Positions 1-7,539 of a stretch of 46,508 bases of DNA are shown one piece after another (position 1 is the stretch's first letter; every line of letters begins with the position of its first letter). A program made the translations under genes and the position numbers. The stretch comes from Collinsella aerofaciens (GTDB taxonomy: Bacteria; Actinomycetota; Coriobacteriia; Coriobacteriales; Coriobacteriaceae), in assembly GCF_015557435.1 (NCBI RefSeq), contig NZ_JADNOH010000014.1, positions 1-46,508 of the forward strand. Reading direction: 5' to 3'. Below the pieces are notes generated by a model. It had not been told where the DNA came from, searched no databases, and worked only from the letters and a program-made list of their open reading frames with translations.

Positions 1-506
1 ACCCCTCGGACACCGGCTTCTTCACGCTGTCCGAGTCCGAGATGGTTCAGCAGGACCGCCAAGACCGTAAGCAGGCCAAGGTCCGTCGCCGTCATCGCCA
101 CACGGGTCTCAAGGTCTTCATCGTGCTGCTTCTGCTCATCCTGATCGCCGCGGGCGGTCTGGGCTTTGCCTACACGCGCGGCCTTGGGTTCCCGTCTCAG
201 GAGTCGGTGGTTACCGACCTGTTCCAGGCTGCCGGCGATGGCGACACCGCCAAGGCGGAGTCTTGCCTCGCCTCGAGCCTGTCCGAGGACGCCAAGTCGA
301 TGATCATCTCCTCGATTCCGCAGGGTGCTACCGTCTCCGTCGAGGGCATGGACCAGTCCATGACCGAGACGACCGCCAAGGTGAAGGCATCGCTGTCCAA
401 GGGCGGCGAGCAGGAGTACACCGTCAAGTTCGTCCGTTCCGACAACCATATCGGTTGGGCCGTGTCTTCGCTCGATATCGATTTCTCGGCCGCTGACAAC
501 CAGTAG
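1..506 (+). CDS. C-terminal part of a membrane-anchored protein, function unknown (5' end outside window)
   Basis: The reading frame is open from the first full codon at position 3, so the ATG at 42 is probably internal and the gene starts before the window. The visible part is a basic cytoplasmic stretch rich in Arg, Lys and His, one membrane segment (about residues 23-44 counted from the ATG at 42, Leu/Ile/Val-rich), then about 110 residues that would lie outside the membrane and end in SAADNQ. The outer part opens with ESVVTDLFQAAGDGDTAKAE, which resembles small secreted NTF2-like or DUF4878-like domains, but I do not recognise a family with certainty. It ends 115 bases before mreB and is separated from it by a hairpin, so it is probably not part of the mre operon. 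Confidence 0.6.
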   Translation, partial: PSDTGFFTLSESEMVQQDRQDRKQAKVRRRHRHTGLKVFIVLLLLILIAAGGLGFAYTRGLGFPSQESVVTDLFQAAGDGDTAKAESCLASSLSEDAKSMIISSIPQGATVSVEGMDQSMTETTAKVKASLSKGGEQEYTVKFVRSDNHIGWAVSSLDIDFSAADNQ

Positions 507-528
507 TGACCTTATGGGATTTGGCTTT

Positions 529-561
529 GCCCGGCGCTTCACCGCAAGTGAGGTGCCGGGC
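529..561 (+). terminator. Hairpin after the first gene, terminator-like
   Basis: The arms at 529-542 (GCCCGGCGCTTCAC) and 548-561 pair over 14 positions with two G-T pairs and a five-base loop. No run of T follows (TTGCGCTA), so it is not a classic intrinsic terminator. It may end or stabilise the upstream transcript. Confidence 0.5.
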
Positions 562-570
562 TTGCGCTAG

Positions 571-576
571 TATGAT
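571..576 (+). promoter_or_regulatory. Possible -10 element for the mre operon
   Basis: TATGAT matches the -10 consensus at five of six bases and lies 45 bases before the mreB start, just after the hairpin at 529-561. No good -35 box stands 16-18 bases upstream, so this is a weak call. Confidence 0.3.
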
Positions 577-621
577 GGGCTAGTAGTTTTCCAGCAATCA
601 TCCAACATATCAGGAGTTGCG

Positions 622-1665
622 TTGTTTTCTTTGATGGATATGTTCTTCGGTAGCTATGCGGGCGATCTCGCGATCGACCTTGGCACCGCCAATACGCTTG
701 TCTCCGTGCGCGGCAAGGGCATCGTCATTCGCGAGCCCTCTGTTGTCGCCATCGACAAGAACGATGAGCGCATCCTGGCCGTCGGTATCGAGGCCAAGCG
801 CATGCTCGGCCGTACGCCCGGCAACATCGTGGCCGTTCGTCCCCTCAAGGACGGCGTCATCGCCGACTTCGATGTTACCGAGGCAATGCTGCGCTACTTT
901 ATCGACAAGGCGTCCGAGAAGCGCTATCCGTGGACTCCGCGCCCGCGCGTCGTCGTCTGTGTTCCCTCCGGCGTCACGTCGGTCGAGAAGCGCGCCGTCT
1001 TTGAGGCCACGATCCAGGCCGGCGCTCGCCAGGCCTATCTGATCGAGGAGCCCATGGCGGCTGCCATCGGCGCCGACCTGCCCGTCGAGGAACCCACCGG
1101 CTCCATGGTCATCGATATCGGTGGCGGCACCACCGAGGTCGCCGTTATCGCCATGGGCGGTATTGTCGTTTCGCAGTCCATCCGCATTGCCGGCGATGAG
1201 TTCGATCAGGCAATCCTCACGCACGTTCGCGATGCCTATAACCTGGCCATCGGCGAGCGTACGGCAGAGGACATTAAGATCAAGGTCGGCTCCGCCGTCC
1301 CGCTCAAGGACGAGCTCGACGTCGAGGTTAACGGCCGCGATGTTATCACGGGCCTGCCCAAGACCGTGCGCATCGAGAGCGAGGAGATCCGTCGCGCGCT
1401 CAACAAGCCGCTCGACGAGATGGCCAAGGCCGTCAAGGACGCGCTCGACGCCACGCCGCCCGATCTTGCCTCGGACCTCATGTACTACGGCATTTTGCTG
1501 ACCGGCGGCGGCGCGCTGCTGCGCGGGCTCGACGTGCGTCTGCGCGATGAGACCGGTGTTTCGGTCAACGTTAGCCCCACGGCGCTCGATAACGTCGTGA
1601 ACGGCTGCGCCCGCGTGCTCGAGGCCAACGCGTTTGACGGTGGCTTCGTCCAGACCAATGCTTAA
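622..1665 (+). CDS. mreB: Rod shape-determining protein MreB
   Basis: Actin-like ATPase that polymerises under the inner face of the membrane and positions the elongation wall-synthesis complex. At 347 residues it has the normal family length. The phosphate-binding loops of the actin fold are visible as DLGTANT near the N-terminus and DIGGGTTEVAV in the middle, with LTGGGALLRGLD near the C-terminus. The TTG at 622 is chosen over the ATG at 634 because AGGAG at 612-616 is five bases before the TTG and 17 before the ATG. It is first in a run with mreC, mreD, mrdA and rodA, the standard elongasome order. Only one MreB is present in the window. Confidence 0.96.
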   Translation: MFSLMDMFFGSYAGDLAIDLGTANTLVSVRGKGIVIREPSVVAIDKNDERILAVGIEAKRMLGRTPGNIVAVRPLKDGVIADFDVTEAMLRYFIDKASEKRYPWTPRPRVVVCVPSGVTSVEKRAVFEATIQAGARQAYLIEEPMAAAIGADLPVEEPTGSMVIDIGGGTTEVAVIAMGGIVVSQSIRIAGDEFDQAILTHVRDAYNLAIGERTAEDIKIKVGSAVPLKDELDVEVNGRDVITGLPKTVRIESEEIRRALNKPLDEMAKAVKDALDATPPDLASDLMYYGILLTGGGALLRGLDVRLRDETGVSVNVSPTALDNVVNGCARVLEANAFDGGFVQTNA

Positions 1666-1686
1666 TTTCCAAAAGGTGGATTCCAT

Positions 1687-2685
1687 TTGGCACGATCTTC
1701 GGGTTTCTCCACAAATCTGAATACCAAGCGACAATCAACGGGTATGCGCCCGTTGATTGTTTTCAGCCTGATTTCGGTGTTGCTGCTCACGTTTTACATC
1801 CGCGAGGGCGAGGCTGGGCCGATTCATGCCGTTCGTTCGGGTGTGACGACGATCACCTCGCCGGTGCGCTTCGTGGGCTCGGCCGTGGCCGCGCCGTTCA
1901 ATGCGATTGGCAACGTGTTCTCCAACCTCACGGCGTCGCAGGAAACGCTCGACGAGCTCAAAAAGCAAAACGAGGACCTGACCTCAAAGGTTGCTGAGCT
2001 TTCCGAGGCCCAGAAGACTGCTGAGCGCTTGGAGGGTCTGGTCGGGCTGCAGTCCACCTACAACCTCAAGTCGACCGCGGCCCGTATCGTTGGCGCCTCG
2101 GGCGATGCCTGGACCTCAACGGTCACCATCGATAAGGGTTCTGCCGACGGGCTTTCCATTAACATGCCCGTGACGAGCTCGGCCGGTGTTATCGGCCAGA
2201 TTATCGAGGTTTCGGCCAAGACGTCGACCGTGCGCCTGATTGGCGACGAGAACTCGGGCGTGTCCGCTATGGTGCAGGACACGCGTGCCCAGGGTATGTT
2301 GCAGGGTCAGGCTGACGGTACGTTGCGTCTTGAGTACGTGAGTGTCGACTCCGACGTCAAAGTGGGCGACATCATCGTGACCTCGGGCATCGGTGGCGTA
2401 TTCCCCAAGGGCTTGCCGCTCGGCACTGTGTCCTCGGTGGAGAAGTCTGCCAACGACGTGTACTACACCATTGTGGTGCGCGCCCAGACTACGGCCGAGA
2501 ACAACGAGGAAGTGCTCGTCATCACCTCGCTGACCGACGAGCAGTCGGCTTCGGACGAGGACGTGAGCACCGCCAACAGCACGCCGCAAGGCACGTCGCG
2601 CGATGCCGCGACCAAGACTAAGGACGAGAGTTCGGACGACAGCTCCGACACGTCCGAAACGACCGACTCCGGTTCGAGTGAATAG
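1687..2685 (+). CDS. mreC: Rod shape-determining protein MreC
   Basis: Membrane-anchored scaffold that links MreB, MreD and PBP2 on the outer face of the membrane. Visible are a short cytoplasmic N-terminus, one membrane helix (about residues 21-37), a coiled coil (about 83-118, ETLDELKKQNEDLTSKVAEL) and the beta-rich MreC domain, with GSADGLSINMPV and GVIGQI as typical pieces. The last 50 or so residues are a Ser, Asp and Thr-rich tail that is probably disordered and not part of the conserved fold. The start is TTG with AAAGGTGG about eight bases upstream; starting at the later ATG (1744) would remove the basic N-terminus. It lies 21 bases after mreB and 12 before mreD. Confidence 0.95.
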   Translation: MARSSGFSTNLNTKRQSTGMRPLIVFSLISVLLLTFYIREGEAGPIHAVRSGVTTITSPVRFVGSAVAAPFNAIGNVFSNLTASQETLDELKKQNEDLTSKVAELSEAQKTAERLEGLVGLQSTYNLKSTAARIVGASGDAWTSTVTIDKGSADGLSINMPVTSSAGVIGQIIEVSAKTSTVRLIGDENSGVSAMVQDTRAQGMLQGQADGTLRLEYVSVDSDVKVGDIIVTSGIGGVFPKGLPLGTVSSVEKSANDVYYTIVVRAQTTAENNEEVLVITSLTDEQSASDEDVSTANSTPQGTSRDAATKTKDESSDDSSDTSETTDSGSSE

Positions 2686-2697
2686 GGAGGCATGTCC

Positions 2698-3264
2698 GTG
2701 GATCTTCACGAGCAGGGGGCTGGCTCCCGTACCTTTGTGATTGCCGCCATCGTCTGCGTGTTGCTGCAGGCGGGTTTGGCCCCGCAGATCTCCATCGCTG
2801 GCGGTCGCGTTAACTTTATGATTATCCTGGTGTGCCTGAGCGCGTTCTCGGGCGACCCCACGCGTGCCGTCGTCTGCGGTTTTTGCAGCGGCCTGTTTTA
2901 CGACCTTTCGGCGGCTGTTCCGGTGGGCGTCATGTCTTTGCTGCTGACGGTTGGCAGCTTTGCCCTGGTGCATAGCGCTGCCGGTCAGACAAGCGGCACC
3001 CCGAGCGCGCGCGGCGTTACCGTAGGTGTCTTCGCGCTCATCATCAACGTGATCTACAGCATCATCTTGCTGTTCATGAGTCTGGAGACAAGCTTTGTCG
3101 TGGCGATTTTTGGCCACGCCCTGCCGTCTTCGATCCTGACGGGCCTGGTCGCCATTCCGTTTTTGATGTCCGGCGTCGTGCCGCAGTCCGGTTACGGATT
3201 CTCCGCACGTGGCGGTCGTCAGACGGGTATGCGCTTTAAGCCCAAGACTCGCAAACTCAAATAG
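2698..3264 (+). CDS. mreD: Rod shape-determining protein MreD
   Basis: Small polytopic membrane protein of the elongation complex. The 188 residues form about five hydrophobic helices, matching MreD in size and position between mreC and the PBP2 gene. The start is set by the ribosome binding site: GGGAGG (2685-2690) is one base before the ATG at 2692, too close to use, but seven bases before the in-frame GTG at 2698, which is therefore preferred. MreD sequences diverge widely, so the assignment rests on topology, length and the mreBC-mrdA-rodA setting. The C-terminus is basic (RQTGMRFKPKTRKLK). Confidence 0.9.
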   Translation: MDLHEQGAGSRTFVIAAIVCVLLQAGLAPQISIAGGRVNFMIILVCLSAFSGDPTRAVVCGFCSGLFYDLSAAVPVGVMSLLLTVGSFALVHSAAGQTSGTPSARGVTVGVFALIINVIYSIILLFMSLETSFVVAIFGHALPSSILTGLVAIPFLMSGVVPQSGYGFSARGGRQTGMRFKPKTRKLK

Positions 3265-3277
3265 GGGAGGCTCGTAG

Positions 3278-5347
3278 ATGTCTTCCCAGATGACGGTTGT
3301 TATCGCCGGTATCGTGCTGCTCGTGGCCATTGTGGTCGCACTGGTCATTATGCGTCGCGGCGATTCCCGCTTTACCTACGACACGCAGCATGGAACGGCC
3401 CCGCGCGCCACCGAGGGCGAGGGCAATACCGCAGCGACCGCCTTTAAGGGCCGCTTCTCCATCCTCACCGCAGGCGTGGGCGCGATGTTTGCGGCGCTTG
3501 CCGTTAAGCTGTGGGGCATGCAGATGGTCTCGTCGGATTATTACGAGAAACAGGCCAACAGCAATCAGACTCGCACCGTCACCACGCCTGCCGTTCGCGG
3601 GCGCATTCTCGATCGCAACGGCGTGGCGCTGGTGCAAAACCGTCCCTCGCTTGCCGTCGTCGCCTATCGCGACCTTGCCGACGATACCGTGTTGGTCCAT
3701 CATCTCGCCAACGTTCTGGGCATGCCCTACATTGCGGTCCTTCGCAACATTCAGGACAATTCCGAGGGCGCTCAGAGCCTGCATACCATCGCGACGGACG
3801 TGCGCCGCTCGACGGTCGCCTATATTCAGGAGCACGCCGGCGAGTTCCCGGGCGTGAAGATTGCCGAGCGTACCGAGCGTCAGTACCCGTATGGCGAGAC
3901 CGCCTGCCATATCTTGGGCTATACCGGCACCATCACCTCCGAGCAGCTCGAGGCGCAGAATAGGAAGTCCTCTAATGACAATGATGCCTCTGCTGGCCAG
4001 ATTACGTACCAGTCGGGCGATATCGTGGGTCAGGCGGGCGTTGAGAGCTACTACGAAAACCTGCTGCAGGGTATCCGCGGCGAGCAGACCGTCAAGGTCG
4101 ATGCCTCAGGCAACGTGACCGGTCAGGCCGGTGCCGTGCCCGCCAAGGCCGGCTCGGATATTAAGCTCACGCTCGACCTTAAGATTCAGCAGGCTTGCGA
4201 GACGGCGTTGGCGAGCGCTATCGAGCTTGCCAAGACCACAGGCTACAGCAATGCCGGCAACGGTGCCGTGGTGTGCCTCGATCCCAATAACGGCGAGATC
4301 CTGGGCATGGCAAGCGAGCCCAAGTTCGATCCTTCTGTTTTTATCGGCGGCGTCTCCAACGACGTGTGGACCGAGCTCAACGATGACGAGGGTTCGCACC
4401 CGCTGCTCAACCGCGCCATCAGCGGCCAGTACATGTCGGCCTCGACCATTAAGCCGCTCTCGGCGCTGGCTGGCCTTGAGTTTGGAACCTACACTTCAAC
4501 ACAGACAACCAACTGCACGGGCTATTGGACGGGCCTGGGCAAGGCTTGGGGCAAGCGCTGCTGGCTGACGTCTGGTCACGGCACCATGACGCTGCAGTCG
4601 GGTATCGCCAACTCGTGCGACCCCGTCTTCTACGACATGGGCAAGGCATTCTTTTACGACGACCAGCATTCCGAGGGCCTGCAGGAGGTCTTTCGCCGTT
4701 GGGGCCTGGGCAAGACCTGCGGCATCGACCTGCCGAGTGAGGGCGCGGGCCGTATTCCCGATGCCGAGTGGAAAGAGTCGTACTTTACCGACGCCTCGGC
4801 CGAGGATCGCAAATGGAACGCGGGCGATATGACCAATATTGCTATCGGCCAGGGCGACATCCTGGTGACGCCTTTGCAGATGGCCTGCGCCTATATGGGC
4901 CTTGCCAACGGCGGCAAGCAGTACGTGCCGCACGTGTTCTTGTCGGCCGTGTCGCGCGATGGCGACGGCGATGCCTATAAGTACAACGGCAAGGGCAAGA
5001 AAAAGCGCCTGGAGGCCAAAATCAATAGCGACTCGGATCTGGCTCTTGTTCGCAACGGCATGCACGACGTGATTTATACCGCTTCGACGTCGCTGGCGGC
5101 TCACTTTGGCACCCTGACGCCGCAGGTATACGGTAAGTCGGGCACGGGCGAGAAAAGCGGCGAGGACGAATACGCATGGTTTTGCGCCTATGCCCCGGCC
5201 GATGACCCCAAGTACGTCATCGCTACCGTCCTAGAGCAGGGCGGCGGTGGCTCCGATACCGCAATGCATGTCGTGCGTGACGTGCTCGGCGTGATTTATG
5301 ACGAGCCCGATACCTCATCGGCTTCGGGCGATTCTTCGGTTCGATAG
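3278..5347 (+). CDS. mrdA: Penicillin-binding protein 2 (elongation transpeptidase)
   Basis: Class B penicillin-binding protein that cross-links peptidoglycan during side-wall growth, paired with RodA. The order is an N-terminal dimerisation/pedestal domain (from about residue 95, GRILDRNGVALVQNRPSL) and the transpeptidase domain with serine motif S389-T-I-K392, second motif S446-C-D448 and K620-S-G-T623. The ATG at 3278 has GGGGAGG seven bases upstream. Odd: there are two predicted membrane helices (residues 5-25 and 60-79) instead of the usual single one, separated by a charged stretch starting RRGDSR. By the positive-inside rule the N-terminus would face out and the catalytic domain would still be outside. 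Confidence 0.94.
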   Translation: MSSQMTVVIAGIVLLVAIVVALVIMRRGDSRFTYDTQHGTAPRATEGEGNTAATAFKGRFSILTAGVGAMFAALAVKLWGMQMVSSDYYEKQANSNQTRTVTTPAVRGRILDRNGVALVQNRPSLAVVAYRDLADDTVLVHHLANVLGMPYIAVLRNIQDNSEGAQSLHTIATDVRRSTVAYIQEHAGEFPGVKIAERTERQYPYGETACHILGYTGTITSEQLEAQNRKSSNDNDASAGQITYQSGDIVGQAGVESYYENLLQGIRGEQTVKVDASGNVTGQAGAVPAKAGSDIKLTLDLKIQQACETALASAIELAKTTGYSNAGNGAVVCLDPNNGEILGMASEPKFDPSVFIGGVSNDVWTELNDDEGSHPLLNRAISGQYMSASTIKPLSALAGLEFGTYTSTQTTNCTGYWTGLGKAWGKRCWLTSGHGTMTLQSGIANSCDPVFYDMGKAFFYDDQHSEGLQEVFRRWGLGKTCGIDLPSEGAGRIPDAEWKESYFTDASAEDRKWNAGDMTNIAIGQGDILVTPLQMACAYMGLANGGKQYVPHVFLSAVSRDGDGDAYKYNGKGKKKRLEAKINSDSDLALVRNGMHDVIYTASTSLAAHFGTLTPQVYGKSGTGEKSGEDEYAWFCAYAPADDPKYVIATVLEQGGGGSDTAMHVVRDVLGVIYDEPDTSSASGDSSVR

Positions 5348-5356
5348 GAGGTTGCG

Positions 5357-6583
5357 ATGGATTTTTCGCCGGCGGATCTGTTCCGCTCAACCAAGACCGG
5401 CTCCCGTAGCAGCCTAGACCGCGTCAACAAGCAGCTTTCGGCCTCGCGCGGCACGTTTCGCCAGAAGGTCAATGTCGGTGTTCTGCTGGCCTCTGTGGCG
5501 CTCGTTACCTACGGCGCCATCATCATCTGGTCGGCCTCGCAGTTTAAGGCCGATGCGTCATTCTCACGCCATCTGCTGGGAATCGTTATTGGCGCAATCC
5601 TGGCGGTGCTTGTTTGGCGTACCGACCTGCGCGGCATCTCCAACTTCTCAACGGCGCTGCTCGTCATCGACCTGATCGTGATCTTCTCGCCCAAGATTCC
5701 CGGTCTTTCCTATACGGGCGGCCTAGGTATGACGGGCTGGATCAAGATCCCCGGTATCGGTCTGACCTTCCAGCCGGTTGAGCTTGCCAAGCTCATCACC
5801 ATCTTCTTCATCGCCACGCTTGGCTCGCAGTACAACGGGCGCATCGATACCGTTCGCGACTACGTTAAGCTCTGCGGCATGCTGTCCATCCCGTTTTTGG
5901 CCGTTGTCGCCATGGGCGACCTGGGCTCGGGCCTGGTCGTGCTGGTCTCGGGCGCCATCGTCATTTGCATGAGCGGTGCGCGCCGCGAATGGGTGCTGTC
6001 CACCCTGGCTCTGTTGGTGGGCTTGGTGGCGCTTATCTTGGCGCTCGACTCGGTCTTCGATTCGCTACTCGGCCACGACGTGCTCATCAAGCAGTACCAG
6101 ATGAACCGCTTGACGGTCTTTATCGACCCCGACAACGCCGATTCGGACGATGCCTACAACCTGCAGCAGTCGCTTATCGCCGTTGGCTCGGGTGGCTTTT
6201 TCGGTAAGGGCTTGGGCCATGCGACGCAGTCTGCCGGCGGCTTTCTGCCCGAGTTCCACACCGACTTTGTCTTCGCCTTCCTGTCCGAGACCTTCGGCTT
6301 TTGCGGGTCCTTTTTGCTCCTGTGCCTGTATGTGCTGCTTATGTTCTCGACGATTCGCGTCGCCTTTAAGTGCGAGTCGCTGTTCCTGCGCCTGTCGTGC
6401 GTGGGCATCGTCGGCATGTGGGCATTCCAAACCTTCGAGAACATCGGCATGTGCATTGGCATGATGCCGATTACCGGTATTCCGCTACCGTTCATTAGCT
6501 TCGGATCATCGTCGATGATGATTCAGTTGGTGACGGTGGGTATCGTACAATCCATATGGCGGCATCGTTCGGGCGCCGCGTAA
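5357..6583 (+). CDS. rodA: RodA, SEDS-family peptidoglycan glycosyltransferase
   Basis: Polytopic membrane enzyme that polymerises lipid II into glycan strands and works with PBP2. The 408 residues contain about ten hydrophobic helices and SEDS-type signatures such as PVELAKL, the LQQSLIAVGSGGFFGKGLG stretch, LPEFHTDFVFA and the C-terminal GIPLPFISFGSSSM. The ATG follows GGAGG by six bases, nine bases after mrdA. FtsW is a close paralogue, but the position directly after mrdA and within the mre operon favours RodA. Confidence 0.94.
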   Translation: MDFSPADLFRSTKTGSRSSLDRVNKQLSASRGTFRQKVNVGVLLASVALVTYGAIIIWSASQFKADASFSRHLLGIVIGAILAVLVWRTDLRGISNFSTALLVIDLIVIFSPKIPGLSYTGGLGMTGWIKIPGIGLTFQPVELAKLITIFFIATLGSQYNGRIDTVRDYVKLCGMLSIPFLAVVAMGDLGSGLVVLVSGAIVICMSGARREWVLSTLALLVGLVALILALDSVFDSLLGHDVLIKQYQMNRLTVFIDPDNADSDDAYNLQQSLIAVGSGGFFGKGLGHATQSAGGFLPEFHTDFVFAFLSETFGFCGSFLLLCLYVLLMFSTIRVAFKCESLFLRLSCVGIVGMWAFQTFENIGMCIGMMPITGIPLPFISFGSSSMMIQLVTVGIVQSIWRHRSGAA

Positions 6584-6600
6584 CGCTGGAGGGGTTTGCT

Positions 6601-7530
6601 ATGAAGATTCCCGTGGACAAGCTTACCCGCGCTTTTAAGATGGGCGCGTCTGTTAAGAAGGACTCCGATACGCCGGTGCGCGTCTCGGTGTACTTGGATT
6701 CGTCTGCCTCGCGCTTTTTGGTCGAGACGGTCCGCGATGCCTTTGTGCCGCAGACGACGTCGGGCATTGTGCGCGTTGAACGCCTAGGTGAGGAGCGTAT
6801 CGTTCCCAAGACCGATACCGATGTGGTGCTGGTTCTCTCGTGCGGCTCCGACTGCCTGGAGAGCGCCGTGCAGGAGCTCGTGATTGCCGGTGCGCCCGTG
6901 TGCGTGCTCGCTGAGTCTGCCGTCGAGGTGCCGTTCATCGAGGAGTCCACGCCCATGCTCGGCGTGGTGGCGGCGACCGACAAGACGTATCTGCTCGAGA
7001 CGCTCGCGCGTTGGATTCTCGATCGCACCGACAAGGAAACGGCGTTTGCCGCGAACTTTGCCTTTATGCGTATCGCCGCTGCAAACCGCATCATCACCTC
7101 GTGTGCGCTCACCAACATGGCGACCGGGGCTTTGGTGTTCTTGCCGGGTGCCGACTATCCCGTTATGGCGCTGGCGCAGGTTGGCATGCTCTTTGAGCTC
7201 GCCGCCGTCTTTGGGCGCGGCATTAAGCCCGAACGCGGCTATGAGGTCGCGGGTGTGCTTGCCGGTGGCCTGGTGATCCGTGCCGTCACTCGCGCGCTCG
7301 TCAAGCAGACGCCGCATATCGGGTTTGCCGTCAAGGCGCTCACCGCTGCCGCGGGCACCTATGGCATGGGCCGTGCACTCGTTTCGCTCTATGAGCGCGA
7401 TGTCGACTACAGCCGTGCCAACGAGGTTGTTACTGCCACGTTCTCTCGCGTTCGCGACCTGGTAACCACGGTCGCCGGCGCCACCCGTCCTATGGCGTCC
7501 TACCAGGATGTATCCGATCTCGCTGCTTAG
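6601..7530 (+). CDS. DUF697-like membrane-associated protein, unknown function
   Basis: 309 residues from the ATG at 6601, which has GGAGGGG six bases upstream; an in-frame ATG at 6556 would overlap rodA and lacks a binding site. Residues 1-150 look like an alpha/beta domain (SVYLDSSASRFLVETVRDAF; VVLVLSCGSDCLESAVQELV) with no P-loop that I can see. Residues from about 160 on carry the Ala/Gly-rich hydrophobic region typical of DUF697 (NMATGALVFLPGADYPVMAL, then GYEVAGVLAGGLVIRAVTRA). In other bacteria DUF697 is usually the membrane half of a GTPase-linked protein such as the YcjF type. It is 17 bases after rodA and so probably co-transcribed with the elongation genes, which suggests but does not show an envelope role. 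Confidence 0.6.
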   Translation: MKIPVDKLTRAFKMGASVKKDSDTPVRVSVYLDSSASRFLVETVRDAFVPQTTSGIVRVERLGEERIVPKTDTDVVLVLSCGSDCLESAVQELVIAGAPVCVLAESAVEVPFIEESTPMLGVVAATDKTYLLETLARWILDRTDKETAFAANFAFMRIAAANRIITSCALTNMATGALVFLPGADYPVMALAQVGMLFELAAVFGRGIKPERGYEVAGVLAGGLVIRAVTRALVKQTPHIGFAVKALTAAAGTYGMGRALVSLYERDVDYSRANEVVTATFSRVRDLVTTVAGATRPMASYQDVSDLAA

Positions 7531-7539
7531 GGGTTTTCG

